This document shows, piece by piece, positions 44,730 to 54,335 of a stretch of DNA of 64,000 nt. The position numbers and the translations under genes were made by a program. The stretch is from positions 124,001 through 188,000 of the forward strand of contig NZ_VUNL01000003.1 of the NCBI RefSeq assembly GCF_009697385.1. Direction: 5' to 3'. Under the pieces are notes generated by a model. It did not search any database, had not been told where the DNA came from, and saw only the letters and a program-made list of their open reading frames with translations. Origin of the DNA: Wylensekiella montiformis. Its GTDB lineage: Bacteria > Bacillota > Negativicutes > Selenomonadales > Selenomonadaceae. Numbering within the stretch: position 1 is the first letter of the stretch; each line of letters opens with the position of its first letter.

Positions 44730-45971
44730 TCAATCCAGATTCAGATAAGCTCTCTGTTCCGCAGTCAGTTCATCAATGGCAACGCCAAGAGATTGGAGCT
44801 TGATTTCGGCGATTTTTGTATTAATCTCTTCCGGCATAAGATACACATCCGGCTTCAGCTCCCGTCCATGCTGAAGCAAATGAAGCGCCGAGAAAAACTG
44901 TACGCCAAAAGAAAGATCCATAATCTCTGCCGGATGGCCGTCACCAGCTGCCAAATTGACCAAGCGCCCTTCGGCAAGCAAATACAACTTGCGGCCGTCC
45001 GGCTGGCGGAACTCTTCGATATTGTTACGGACGGTACGGCGGGATACCGAACATTGTTCCAGCTCCGGAATGTTGATCTCGCAGTCAAAATGGCCGGAAT
45101 TAGCCATCATTGCGCCATTTTTCATCACTTGAAAATGGCGTTTCCGAATCACATCCTTATCACCCGTTAAAGTCAGGAAAATGTCGCCAATTTTTGCCGC
45201 CTCATCCATAGGCATAACACGGAACCCATCAAAAACAGCCTCAATGGCCTTGATCGGATCTACCTCTGTGATAATGACATTGGCGCCGAGACCGCGGGCG
45301 CGCATCGCACCGCCCTTCCCGCACCATCCATACCCGGAAATGACGACATTCTTTCCGGCAATGACCAAATTTGTGGTACGCATGATGCCGTCCCATGTCG
45401 ATTGCCCCGTGCCATAGCGGTTATCAAAAAGATATTTCATATAAGCATCATTAGCGGCGATCATTGGGAACTCAAGCTTCCCTTCTTTGGCCAGTCCGCG
45501 CAGACGATGGACTCCGGTAGTCGTTTCCTCAGAACCGCCGAGGATATGAGGGAGAAGTTCCCGCCGTTTTGTGTGCAGCATATGTACCAGATCACCGCCG
45601 TCATCAATAATGATATCCGGCTGAATATCCAGTGCTTTATCAATAAAAGTAAAATATTCTTCTTCGGAGCATCCATGCCAGGCAAACACATGAAGGCCAT
45701 CTTCAACCAGAGCGGCAGCGATGTCATCTTGCGTGGAAAGCGGATTGCTGCCGGTAATGGCCACCTCCGCTCCTGCATGCTTGAAAATTTCAGCCATATA
45801 GGCGGTTTTGGCCTCCAGATGCAATGTGATGACCATCTTTTTACCTGCAAATGGCTTGGTCTTTGAAAATTTCTCATCGACAGCAGCCATTACCGGCATA
45901 AAGTTTTTCACCCATTCGATCTTGTCATGACCGGAAGGAGCCAGTTTGATATCACGAATCATGGATTCCAT
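44730..45971 (-). CDS. ahcY: Adenosylhomocysteinase
   Basis: A 413-aa NAD-dependent SAH hydrolase. Signatures: LHLEAKTAYM, WHGCSEEEY, DNRYGTGQSTWDGI, the Rossmann motif GYGWCGKGGA, TEVDPIKAIEA and ANSGHFDCEINI. ATG at 45971 has GGGAGG 7 bp upstream. SAH is split to adenosine and homocysteine; the downstream deaminase would then consume adenosine, which pulls the reversible reaction forward. Confidence 0.96.
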   Translation of the reverse strand: MESMIRDIKLAPSGHDKIEWVKNFMPVMAAVDEKFSKTKPFAGKKMVITLHLEAKTAYMAEIFKHAGAEVAITGSNPLSTQDDIAAALVEDGLHVFAWHGCSEEEYFTFIDKALDIQPDIIIDDGGDLVHMLHTKRRELLPHILGGSEETTTGVHRLRGLAKEGKLEFPMIAANDAYMKYLFDNRYGTGQSTWDGIMRTTNLVIAGKNVVISGYGWCGKGGAMRARGLGANVIITEVDPIKAIEAVFDGFRVMPMDEAAKIGDIFLTLTGDKDVIRKRHFQVMKNGAMMANSGHFDCEINIPELEQCSVSRRTVRNNIEEFRQPDGRKLYLLAEGRLVNLAAGDGHPAEIMDLSFGVQFFSALHLLQHGRELKPDVYLMPEEINTKIAEIKLQSLGVAIDELTAEQRAYLNLD

Positions 45972-46044
45972 AAAAATGCCTCCCTATTCCCAAATCTTAG
46001 ATACTACCACATTTTAACACGAAACTCTGTTTGCTGCCAGTGGT

Positions 46045-46797
46045 TTATTTTTCCAGACGATCCTGCAGTGCCATATAATCAGTCATGTCCGTAATCAGCG
46101 GCGTAATAGAAATATATCCCTGATCGGTGGCGTAAATATCCGTCGCGCTTCCTTTATCGGAATCATAGATTTCTCCTGCCATCGTGTAAAACACATGGCC
46201 ATCCTGTTCTTCGCGCTGAAACGCGTTTATATAGTCCCGCTTTCCCTGACGTCCAAAGACATATTGCGGACGGCCGTCCTTCAGCTTTTTGGGAAAATTC
46301 ACATTATAAAAAAATGGCGTTTCCCTGTGATCCAGCCACTGATTCAGATCCCGGGCAAAAATTTCTGCGACATCCGTATACGTTAGTTCACTGTCCGCAT
46401 CCAATGAGAGTGCAAACGCCGGGATGCCATGAAGGTACCCTTCCATTGCTGCGCCGACTGTCCCCGAATAGAGAATATCCGTAGCGAGATTTGCTCCATG
46501 ATTGATACCAGACACGACCAGTTCTGGCTGGAATTCCCCAGCCAGAGCTTCCAAATACAGCTTGACGCTGTCCGTTGGCGTGCCGTCTACCGATAAGGCC
46601 GTAATATGATAGCGTTTTTCCAAATCCGCATCATGGGCTACTTCCATCGGCGTGCCTACGGTCAAGGCATGAGCCATACCGCTCTGCTGATACATCGGGG
46701 CAGAGACAACGACTTCATGCTGACGATACAAAGCATGCACCAACGCGCCCAGTCCCTGAGCACGAACTCCATCATCATTTGATATAAGAATACGCAA
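46045..46797 (-). CDS. surE: 5'/3'-nucleotidase SurE
   Basis: A 250-aa metal-dependent nucleoside-monophosphate phosphatase. The start motif is RILISNDDGVRAQGL and the metal and substrate sites VSGINHGANLATDILYSGTV and HGIPAFALS are intact. TTG at 46797 was chosen because it yields the family N-terminus and CTGGAGGA lies about 10 bp upstream; the upstream ATG would add 14 residues. Confidence 0.92.
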   Translation of the reverse strand: MRILISNDDGVRAQGLGALVHALYRQHEVVVSAPMYQQSGMAHALTVGTPMEVAHDADLEKRYHITALSVDGTPTDSVKLYLEALAGEFQPELVVSGINHGANLATDILYSGTVGAAMEGYLHGIPAFALSLDADSELTYTDVAEIFARDLNQWLDHRETPFFYNVNFPKKLKDGRPQYVFGRQGKRDYINAFQREEQDGHVFYTMAGEIYDSDKGSATDIYATDQGYISITPLITDMTDYMALQDRLEK

Positions 46798-46917
46798 GTT
46801 GTTTTCATCCTCCAGTATGTCTTTTCTTTTTACCAGCATCTTTTATGAAGATTTTCCTTTTGCCGGATACAACAAAAAAGACGCCAAACCAGATCTGACG
46901 CCTTCTCTTATGCTTTT

Positions 46918-46993
<76 letters not shown>

Positions 46994-47018
46994 AGTTCAT
47001 TTATCAAGAACAGATATT

Positions 47019-47047
47019 ATAATAATATATCTTCTACTTTTTGTCAA
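47019..47047 (-). promoter_or_regulatory. tRNA-Lys promoter
   Basis: On the minus strand TTGACA (47042-47047), 17-bp AT-rich spacer, TATTAT (47019-47024), about 26 bp before the mature tRNA 5' end. Confidence 0.65.
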
Positions 47048-47097
47048 CTATTTTTAGACATTCCGACAGAAAAATTCTGGTTCCGTTCTCATTCCAG

Positions 47098-47934
47098 TCA
47101 GCGCGGTTCCCGTCCAGCTTTGAAAACCATCATCATTTCATTCGTCAGGCTGAGATTGTCCGGCTGTCCTTCGATTGCGTCGCGTTCCACCCAGACCGCT
47201 TCGCGAAGTTCCTTCTCATCAAGACGTATATCCGTCGCGCCGTCTGCATCGCAATAAAAGCCCAGCAAAATATCGTCAGCACTGCCCCATGGCTGTGATT
47301 TGTAATAGCGCAGATTCTTTACCTTGAGGCCGACTTCCTCCATAACCTCGCGCGCGACACATTCTTCCATCGATTCACCGATTTCAGTGAATCCGGCAAT
47401 CAATGCATAGAAGGAAACATCCCGATTGGCATACTTGGTCATGAGTATGCGATTGCCGTCCGTTACACCGACGATGACTGCCGGGTTCAGACGCGGGTAA
47501 ATCACCCGGCCGCAGGCCGGACAATGCAAAGCCCGTTCCGCAGCTGCGTGTACCGTTGCCTGTCCGCAGCTGCCGCAGAACCGATTTTCTCTATACCAGG
47601 TAGTCAGATGATAAGCCGTATAAGCTGCATAAAGATTTTCGCGCGGGCCTTTAAGATGCCAGCGGAGATCACGCAGTGTGTGATACCGATAGCTGCCTGA
47701 ATGTCCGGTAAAGTCTCCATCGACCAGATAAAACGCTTGCCGGTCCAGCGAGAACAGATAGGTTCCGTCTGACACCACCGGCAATTCACTGCGATGCGGG
47801 AAAGTGAACGCATTCTCCTTTCCGCCGACCAGAATCTTATTTCCAACAAAACAGATTATCGCATCATCCGGACGAGGAGATTGGTCCGGATGATATTCAT
47901 TATGCAATTTATGTGGATAAATATCCTGTATCAA
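47098..47934 (-). CDS. nudC: NAD+ diphosphatase / NAD-RNA decapping hydrolase
   Basis: A 278-aa Nudix enzyme. A zinc ribbon (CGSCGQAT and HCPACGRVIYP) precedes the Nudix box, GFTEIGESMEE...REVMEEVGL, and the NADH-specific motif SQPWGSADDILLGF. It cleaves NAD(H) to NMN and AMP and removes NAD caps from RNA. It starts 3 bp after the stop of the upstream cyclase gene. Confidence 0.93.
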   Translation of the reverse strand: MIQDIYPHKLHNEYHPDQSPRPDDAIICFVGNKILVGGKENAFTFPHRSELPVVSDGTYLFSLDRQAFYLVDGDFTGHSGSYRYHTLRDLRWHLKGPRENLYAAYTAYHLTTWYRENRFCGSCGQATVHAAAERALHCPACGRVIYPRLNPAVIVGVTDGNRILMTKYANRDVSFYALIAGFTEIGESMEECVAREVMEEVGLKVKNLRYYKSQPWGSADDILLGFYCDADGATDIRLDEKELREAVWVERDAIEGQPDNLSLTNEMMMVFKAGREPR

Positions 47935-47937
47935 TGG

Positions 47938-49338
47938 TTAGCCTTCTTTCTTTGACATATCATCTGCCGGCGTATAAACCCGATAGCAAGAACGGCCGGC
48001 AAGTTTCGCCGCATACAGTGCTTCATCGCTCTGGTGAAGCAGCACATCAACAGGAACATCCCCCTGCACAGAAAAGGCTATACCAGCACTGATCGTCAAA
48101 TGGCACAAGCTGTTGTCCTTTTGATAGATATGAATCAGTTTTTTCATAAAGGATGTCAGCCGCTGCTCGGCTTTCTCTCTGGAAATCGGTCCGGTCATGG
48201 CCACAAGAAATTCATCGCCGCCCATACGGACAGTCATTGCATCGGCAAAGGATTGGCGCAATACTTCGGCCAAAATCAGCAAAGCAGCATCTCCGGTCTG
48301 ATGCCCAAACCGATCGTTTACTTCCTTAAAGTGATCCAGATCCAGCGAAATCAGCGTCAACGGCTTTCCCGCAGGGTGCTTCCGAATGGATTCGGTAAAA
48401 TACCTGCGGTTGGCCAGTCCCGTTAAAGCATCTTCTCTTGCCATCCGCAGAATAAGCTGTTGATTTTCACAAAGTTTTCGGCTCATTTCCTGCATGGCCC
48501 GGCTCATGGTTCCCAATTCATCGTGCCGTTCCGCCATACGCTTCATGGCCGAGTCCGTTTTCCCATCCATTTCCAAAAATCCATTTCCCAGTGCCCGCAT
48601 GCGCTGTGTGGCAATTTGTATCGGATATGCCAGACGCCGTCCAATATAAATTGCCATCAAAATCAGTAAAAGTCCCATCACCCCCAACCCGGCCATGGTA
48701 CGGAAGGCTTGCTCCCATACATGGCGGTTCATTTCACTCTGATGTGCAGCTACCATCCGGTCAATTTGATCAATCCATACTCCTGTTCCAATCACCCAAT
48801 GGTATGGGCGGAATTCGATACTGTAATATAATTTCGGCAAGGGATTATTCGTTTCTGGTTTCGGATACATAAACGCGGTGAACCCGCCGCTCGGCTGTTT
48901 CGCTTGTCGAATGATATCCTGAATAAAATAGTTTCCTTCCGGATCCATGGCATCAAGGCGCGGCTTCCCCTCTGCTGCGGTTCCGCGCAAAACGACATTC
49001 ACTCCGTCGTCCGTATCGATCGTGAAATAGCCGGTTCCATCGTTATAGCGCATCATGCGTATGATATCTGCCGATTGTCTCATGGCTTGTTCCCGGGTTA
49101 GTTCACCGGATATCTGGCGGCGATAGTGATCCTGTACGATGCTCAATGCAGATTGCGTCTGATTTTGCAGCTGAATCCGGGCATTTTTTTCCAGATCTTC
49201 CCGATAAGCCTGAAGCAGGCGCTCATTTTCCTGAACCGAACTGTATATCACTATGCTCCCCAAGCAAACAGACGTTGCTAAAGAAACACTGACCATGATA
49301 GCAATCAGTCTAGCTTTCATCGATTTGAAACAAAACAT
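47938..49338 (-). CDS. Diguanylate cyclase with Cache sensor (sCache-HAMP-GGDEF)
   Basis: A 466-aa membrane sensor. A membrane helix at about residues 10-30 leads to an extracytoplasmic single Cache domain (GTGYFTIDTDDGVNV, EGKPRLDAMDPEGNYFI, HWVIGTGVWIDQID), a second helix (VMGLLLILMAIYI), HAMP (RRLAYPIQIATQRM) and GGDEF (RMGGDEFLVA, near residue 375). It should make c-di-GMP on binding a small ligand. The residue four before the usual RxxD inhibition-site Asp is Ser (SFADAMTV), so product inhibition is probably absent. Confidence 0.9.
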   Translation of the reverse strand: MFCFKSMKARLIAIMVSVSLATSVCLGSIVIYSSVQENERLLQAYREDLEKNARIQLQNQTQSALSIVQDHYRRQISGELTREQAMRQSADIIRMMRYNDGTGYFTIDTDDGVNVVLRGTAAEGKPRLDAMDPEGNYFIQDIIRQAKQPSGGFTAFMYPKPETNNPLPKLYYSIEFRPYHWVIGTGVWIDQIDRMVAAHQSEMNRHVWEQAFRTMAGLGVMGLLLILMAIYIGRRLAYPIQIATQRMRALGNGFLEMDGKTDSAMKRMAERHDELGTMSRAMQEMSRKLCENQQLILRMAREDALTGLANRRYFTESIRKHPAGKPLTLISLDLDHFKEVNDRFGHQTGDAALLILAEVLRQSFADAMTVRMGGDEFLVAMTGPISREKAEQRLTSFMKKLIHIYQKDNSLCHLTISAGIAFSVQGDVPVDVLLHQSDEALYAAKLAGRSCYRVYTPADDMSKKEG

Positions 49339-49429
49339 GACTCAGCCCCCATTTCCTATGATAAGAATATTCCCTAATCAAAGGCTCAAATCCTGTTTTT
49401 CCACGAAAAAATTATCGATTTGAAAACAG

Positions 49430-49540
49430 ATAAGGGACACAAGCGGTATACCCGCTCGTGTCCCTTATCCTTACTGGGGTTATGATAAAAGGGTGGTTTC
49501 TATCCAAAGCTTCGTTAATGAAGGGGAGAACGAAGCTTTG
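49430..49540 (-). ncRNA. Two strong hairpins in a 270-bp gap, candidate small RNA or leader
   Basis: On the minus strand a 10-bp stem CAAAGCTTCG/CGAAGCTTTG (49505-49514 with 49531-49540) is followed by a long stem around 49430-49469 (ATAAGGGACAC with GTGTCCCTTAT, with an inner GCGG/CCGC) and then CTGTTTTC. TATAAT lies about 20 bp upstream, after TTCGT. It may be the lysR terminator plus leader of the cyclase, or a separate RNA of about 120 nt. The rest of the gap (49339-49608) holds no gene. Confidence 0.4.
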
Positions 49541-49608
49541 TCATCAACACACATTTATTATAACGAAGATTCATGTGGTTGTATAACATAGAAAAGAAAT
49601 CATACCTA

Positions 49609-50526
49609 TCAGAAATTTTGATGGCAAGATCTTGCCTGTCCGCGATAACAATCCAGAATGTGTTCAACGTAAATCCGTATACTGCATAATTTCGGGCTGT
49701 CCCGGCGAAAAATCAGGCAGGCATCCGCCCGCATCGGCTTTGCTAATTCATACCAGCCATCATGACTGCCTACAGCCTCCAGCAGCCGTTCCGGAAGCAA
49801 GGCTCCAGCCCGATTTTGCTGACAGAAAAAGATCATTGCATATGGAGTGGACAGCCGGGCTGCGACCGGTGGAAATACGGAAGCATCTTCAAAGTACTGT
49901 TCAAAGGTTTCGTTCATAAACGAGTTGTGCGGATAACAGCAAAGCGGTTGTCCGCTGATCCAATCCAAAGAAACAGGCCCTTGCGGCGGAATAAGAAGAG
50001 GGGCGTAATAAACCATCTTATCCCAGCAAAAATGAACCGTTTCAAATTCCCGGAAACTGTCCTTTTTCAAAAGATAGGTCGAAGCTACATCAATGCGCTC
50101 TTCATAAAAAGCATCAATAAGCTGCGCCTCCTCCATATCAAATACATTCAACCGCAGACGGCTGTTATGCTGCTGAAAATACGAAACATGACGGTTCATC
50201 TGGACATCGCCCAAAGTGCGTAAAATGCCAACATTGAGCTCGATAGGTGCCAATCCTTCTTCTTCTCTCAGTTCGTGTACCATCTGGCGCATCTGTTCCA
50301 GCCATGCCTGAACCTTTGGCAAAAGGTTCTCACCAGCAGGAGTCAGATGACTGCCTCGGTTTGAACGATAAATCAGTTGAACCCCCAATGTCGTTTCCAG
50401 TTTCTTCATCTGGGCACTAAATGCAGATTGTGTGATATTTGCCTCTCTGGCTGCCGCCGTGAAATTCTTCACTCGCCCATAGATGGCAAAACATTCCAGC
50501 TGCTGAATACTTGGCAGATCTTCCAT
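49609..50526 (-). CDS. LysR-family transcriptional regulator
   Basis: A 305-aa LysR-type regulator. The N-terminal winged helix is QLECFAIYGRVKNFTAAAREA, NITQSAFSAQMKKLE and LGVQLIYRSNRGSHLTPAG; the remaining part is a periplasmic-binding-like effector domain (ELNVGILRTLGDVQMNRHVS). The gene it controls and its ligand are unknown; it reads toward the cyclase gene and follows a membrane protein gene. Confidence 0.88.
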   Translation of the reverse strand: MEDLPSIQQLECFAIYGRVKNFTAAAREANITQSAFSAQMKKLETTLGVQLIYRSNRGSHLTPAGENLLPKVQAWLEQMRQMVHELREEEGLAPIELNVGILRTLGDVQMNRHVSYFQQHNSRLRLNVFDMEEAQLIDAFYEERIDVASTYLLKKDSFREFETVHFCWDKMVYYAPLLIPPQGPVSLDWISGQPLCCYPHNSFMNETFEQYFEDASVFPPVAARLSTPYAMIFFCQQNRAGALLPERLLEAVGSHDGWYELAKPMRADACLIFRRDSPKLCSIRIYVEHILDCYRGQARSCHQNF

Positions 50527-50564
50527 ATGACAGCCTCTCTTCCTCTGGCTTTGCAGATGACCTT

Positions 50565-51179
50565 TTAACGATATTGAAGATCCCGATTGCCATTGCGTAC
50601 TTCTTCGGATACGGGAAGACTGGCTTCATAGCGGCGAATGATGACGCTGGTCGTCAGTACACCTGCCAGCAGAATAATCGCTGCCAGAAGAAGTACGCGG
50701 GCTGTAGAATTATCCGAATCCGAATCTCCGTCAAACAATCCGCCCAGACTTTCCTGTACACTGCTCAATGCCGGGCCGAAGCTTTGCACTGCGTTATAGG
50801 TATTATAAGCCTGCGCAAAGGTATTCCATCCTGCAACTCCCAGATTCATCAGGGATTTATCCCGGGAAAAATTGATCCAGGACTGAATGGTAATGATAAT
50901 CCCTGAACCAATAGCGGGAATAATGATGAACAGATAGATGAGACTCATCAGCGCGGAAAACATCTGCGGAGGCAGATAACCAGCCGACACGGCAATATAA
51001 GAGACAAGAATACCGTAAACATAGGTGAATCCCACTGCGGACTGAATGGCTCCAGCCCAGGCCAGCAGACGGATCCATCCGCCAACAGCCCTGGATTCCG
51101 CCCAAATCCGGCCGACATTGCGTGCGTTTATGAAACTGATCACGACATTCAGAATCATCACACCGATCAATAACAACAT
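50565..51179 (-). CDS. Membrane protein of unknown function
   Basis: A 204-aa protein with about five hydrophobic segments (LLLIGVMILNVVISFI, LLAWAGAIQSAVGFTYVYGI, LMSLIYLFIIIPAIGSGIII and a C-terminal VLLLAAIILLAGVLTTSVII) and an acidic linker (FDGDSDSDN). ATG at 51179 with AAGGAGG was chosen over the longer frame. No family recognised. Confidence 0.7.
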   Translation of the reverse strand: MLLLIGVMILNVVISFINARNVGRIWAESRAVGGWIRLLAWAGAIQSAVGFTYVYGILVSYIAVSAGYLPPQMFSALMSLIYLFIIIPAIGSGIIITIQSWINFSRDKSLMNLGVAGWNTFAQAYNTYNAVQSFGPALSSVQESLGGLFDGDSDSDNSTARVLLLAAIILLAGVLTTSVIIRRYEASLPVSEEVRNGNRDLQYR

Positions 51180-51370
51180 GAAAATACCCTCCTTATGGTA
51201 TGTCACTGCGATATCCGCAATGAACGGAAATTGCTTTTATGATATCTTTATGGGCTGAAAAAAAGCTGGACATGACACGGTCTCTGCCTCAGGCGAAACG
51301 AATTGCTGTATGACCATGCCCCATCCGCATTCGCATAAATAAAATGAAACCGGGTCAGGGAAGGTCCAAA

Positions 51371-52468
51371 TTATGACTCTTCTGTCTGATGGCTTGCTTC
51401 CAGCTCAGCAATTTCGCGGTCACGTTCTTCTTGTGGCTGATGCCCTGAGAGAAACATAGCATCCCCAAAGCTGAAAAAGCGATAGTTTTCTTTTACCGCG
51501 GTACGGTACGCGTCCAAAATAAATTTACGTCCCCCAAAGGCACTGATCAACATAATCAAGGTAGATTTTGGCAGATGAAAATTCGTGATCAGCGCATCGA
51601 CGATTTTAAAGTCATAGCCGGGATAGATGAAAATTTCCGTCCAACCGCTTCTGCCCTCTATTTTTCCTGGTGCGAGGGCTGCGGATTCCAAAGTTCGTAT
51701 ACTCGTTGTTCCAACGGCAATGACGCGATGTCCGGCACGCTTTGTATCCATGACCAGTTTAGCCGTTTCCTCAGAAATCCGATAAAATTCTTTGTGCATT
51801 TCATGCTGCTTGATGTTTTCTACATTGACAGGACGAAAGGTTCCCAGCCCGACATGCAGCGTGACAAAGCCAAGGTTTACGCCCATTTCACGAAGTTCCT
51901 GCATCTGCTCTTTGGTAAAATGCAGACCAGCAGTTGGAGCCGCTGCGGAGCCTTCTTCGCGGTTATAAACCGTTTGATATCGTTCTTTATCTTCGAGTTT
52001 CTCATGGATGTAGGGCGGCAGCGGCGTTTCACCGAGCCGATCCAAAATTTCTTCAAATACGCCGTCAAACTGGAAGGCAACAATGCGGCCGCCGAAATCC
52101 GTATGATCCGTTATGGTGCAGCGCAGCTCTTCACTAAATACAATGCAATTGCCCGGCCGGGCTTTTTTCCCCGGCTTGACCAATGTTTCCCAATGCGTGG
52201 CATCCAAACGGCGCAGAAGGAACACTTCCACTTTGCCGCCGGTGTTTTCACGATGTCCAATCAGGCGCGCCGGCATGACGCGGGTATCATTGAAAATCAA
52301 CGTATCCCCCGGTACAAGGAACTCTTTCAGATCGTAAAAATGACGGTGCAGTATGGTTTTCTTCACCGGATCCAGCACCATTAGACGAGATGCGTTGCGC
52401 GGTTCAATCGGAACCTGCGCAATACGTTCTTCTGGAAGTTCATAATCAAAATCTGACAATAATAACAT
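51371..52468 (-). CDS. queA: S-adenosylmethionine:tRNA ribosyltransferase-isomerase
   Basis: A 365-aa QueA that moves the ribosyl part of SAM onto preQ1 in tRNA, giving epoxyqueuosine. Motifs: [37 protein letters not shown] and [12 protein letters not shown]. The downstream neighbours are spoIID and queH; QueH reduces epoxyqueuosine, so the last two steps of queuosine formation are in one cluster. The upstream gap 51180-51370 shows no riboswitch that I recognise. Confidence 0.95.
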   Translation of the reverse strand: MLLLSDFDYELPEERIAQVPIEPRNASRLMVLDPVKKTILHRHFYDLKEFLVPGDTLIFNDTRVMPARLIGHRENTGGKVEVFLLRRLDATHWETLVKPGKKARPGNCIVFSEELRCTITDHTDFGGRIVAFQFDGVFEEILDRLGETPLPPYIHEKLEDKERYQTVYNREEGSAAAPTAGLHFTKEQMQELREMGVNLGFVTLHVGLGTFRPVNVENIKQHEMHKEFYRISEETAKLVMDTKRAGHRVIAVGTTSIRTLESAALAPGKIEGRSGWTEIFIYPGYDFKIVDALITNFHLPKSTLIMLISAFGGRKFILDAYRTAVKENYRFFSFGDAMFLSGHQPQEERDREIAELEASHQTEES

Positions 52469-52479
52469 GATGTCACCCT

Positions 52480-53694
52480 TTATTTTCCTTCATTGCAATA
52501 TAATTTCTTTTCCGTTGTGCCGGCATAATAATGCCGGAGGATCTGGTGATAGGTCCAGTGCTGTTCTTCCGCATAGGCTTTGGCTCCCCATTGTGACAGA
52601 CCAAGTCCGTGGCCCCAGCCATATCCTTGTAAAAACAGCACACCGTCGCGCAGTGTCATATCAAACAATGTGCTGCGCAGTCCCAACCAGTTTCTAAGAT
52701 CATTACCAGAAACAATGTCCTGCCCCTTGGTGCCGGTGATACGAACAAATCGAACACGTCCGGAAGCCGTTCGGTCCGGACCGCTTTTCCCCAACTGCAG
52801 AGCCGAAAGCTCGATCTTCTTCAATTGACCAAGATTTTTGCCATGACGAGATAACAATATCGAACATTCATTTGCTGTCAGCGTCTTCTCCCATGGCTGT
52901 GTGTTGCGATGAACCTCAGTTGCTGCATGAAGATAGGAAATATCCTGTCCCCATACGTCCCGGCTGTTTTCTGTCATCCCTCCGGAATCCGTGTGAAACA
53001 ATGCCTCAATGAGTTTTCCCTGATAAACCTGCACTTCGCCGCACGTAGCTTGAATTGCCGCATTGGTTTCAGCTCGTTCCGCACGGATTCCGCCGTACTG
53101 CTGGCAATGCGTTGTGGCACACAGGTCGAACCCATCGCGTTCATGGCGGCGACGGTGACGAAGGGCAAACGTTCTGGCGGCTACAGCCTGAGCTTTTAAC
53201 GCCTCTGCATTCCAACTGGATGGCATTTCCTGGGGAACGACCCCCTGCAAATATCCTTCTGTGGTCACCCGATTAATGACCGCAAAGCCATTCTCCCTAG
53301 GAAGCAGACGAACACCTCCGCGATATAAATAACCGTCAATATGGCTGACCTGCTTGTCCAGTGTCCTAAGATCCGGTACAACAAAATCCACCCCGGCTGA
53401 TAAATCTTGGAAACGCAGCGGCTTGCCGTTTACATAGAATGTCCGGTTTGAACAGGTGATGATAAGCTGTGTACCAGCCGGAACCTGCATAAATTTTTCC
53501 CCGGTTGAGACATTGCACAGTTCTGTTGACTGATCAGCAGACAAACGAAGAGAGGAAGCAGACGTACGGAGTTCGACAAAAAGTTCAGGCTGCCAGAATG
53601 CTTCTGCAGATGATTCCAGACAGAAAAAAAAGAAAAAAGACAAAAAAACGAAGCGGATACACCACAGGGTTCCCTCAGATGTCGCTTTTTTCAT
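52480..53694 (-). CDS. SpoIID/LytB-domain protein
   Basis: A 404-aa exported protein with an N-terminal signal peptide ([18 protein letters not shown]). The SpoIID domain carries [37 protein letters not shown] and the C-terminal [17 protein letters not shown]. SpoIID-type proteins are lytic transglycosylases that cut peptidoglycan stripped of peptides. In a non-sporulating relative it would be a general wall hydrolase. It overlaps queH by 4 bp, although the two are functionally unrelated. Confidence 0.88.
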   Translation of the reverse strand: MKKATSEGTLWCIRFVFLSFFFFFCLESSAEAFWQPELFVELRTSASSLRLSADQSTELCNVSTGEKFMQVPAGTQLIITCSNRTFYVNGKPLRFQDLSAGVDFVVPDLRTLDKQVSHIDGYLYRGGVRLLPRENGFAVINRVTTEGYLQGVVPQEMPSSWNAEALKAQAVAARTFALRHRRRHERDGFDLCATTHCQQYGGIRAERAETNAAIQATCGEVQVYQGKLIEALFHTDSGGMTENSRDVWGQDISYLHAATEVHRNTQPWEKTLTANECSILLSRHGKNLGQLKKIELSALQLGKSGPDRTASGRVRFVRITGTKGQDIVSGNDLRNWLGLRSTLFDMTLRDGVLFLQGYGWGHGLGLSQWGAKAYAEEQHWTYHQILRHYYAGTTEKKLYCNEGK

Positions 53695-54329
53695 GATTCA
53701 TGCCTTTCTGCTTGGTTTAATTCCGATTCGGCAGCGAGACGCGCACGTTTTTTCGCCCGATTTTCTTTCCTGCGCTGCTTGCGAATTTCCCTGCTGTACC
53801 GTTCTTCCTCACTGAAGATACAACCGCAGTATGGCTGACGGTAAAGCCCCAGTTCCTGACTGATCTGGATTCCCTCCTGCCAGCCAGGCCGAAAGTCTTC
53901 ATAATAAAATGGCACATCATATTTAGCGGCAAACTGTTCTGCTGTACGTTTCATCAAATCATGCTGCTGATAAATACTGTAAAACAACGTGGAAGAAAAC
54001 GCATCATAACCATGCTCCGCCGCATATTTTGCCGTTTCCTCCAAACGCCATGTATAGCACATCGTACAGCGTCCATTGGCCGTTGCTTCTGCAGGCAATG
54101 CCCGCTTCAGGAAGTCGCGCAGCTGATAATGCTTCTCTGCTTCAAATGGCATATCGACTTTTTCTGCAAATTCTGCAGCAGTTTTCAGCCGGTGATCCCA
54201 TTCGGTATACGGATGGATATTCGGATTAAAAAACCAGCCAGTGGGTTCTATACCTTCCTGACGGAGCTTCCTGACAGGATAGCAGGCACATGGCCCACAG
54301 CACATATGTAAAAGTAAGTTCATTGGCAT
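53691..54329 (-). CDS. queH: Epoxyqueuosine reductase QueH
   Basis: A 212-aa metalloprotein. The Fe-S/metal ligands are in LLHMCCGPCACY, GRCTMCYTWRLE and RQPYCGCIFSEEERY. It carries out the last reduction of queuosine synthesis and replaces the cobalamin enzyme QueG. The C-terminal tail (KQRRKENRAKKRAR) is highly basic, which suits tRNA binding. It starts 6 bp after the ruvB stop. Confidence 0.92.
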   Translation of the reverse strand: MPMNLLLHMCCGPCACYPVRKLRQEGIEPTGWFFNPNIHPYTEWDHRLKTAAEFAEKVDMPFEAEKHYQLRDFLKRALPAEATANGRCTMCYTWRLEETAKYAAEHGYDAFSSTLFYSIYQQHDLMKRTAEQFAAKYDVPFYYEDFRPGWQEGIQISQELGLYRQPYCGCIFSEEERYSREIRKQRRKENRAKKRARLAAESELNQAERHES

Positions 54330-54335
54330 CTCCTG

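Noticed and set aside
46868-46905. Terminator hairpin after tRNA-Lys
   Set aside because: The repeated GACGCC is direct, not inverted, so no stable stem forms there.
49339-49608. c-di-GMP riboswitch upstream of the cyclase gene
   Set aside because: The conserved GEMM core sequences are not visible; only simple hairpins are.
50559-50573. Fourth copy of the AACGATAG motif at the end of the membrane protein gene
   Set aside because: A single copy inside a coding end far from fic, most likely chance.
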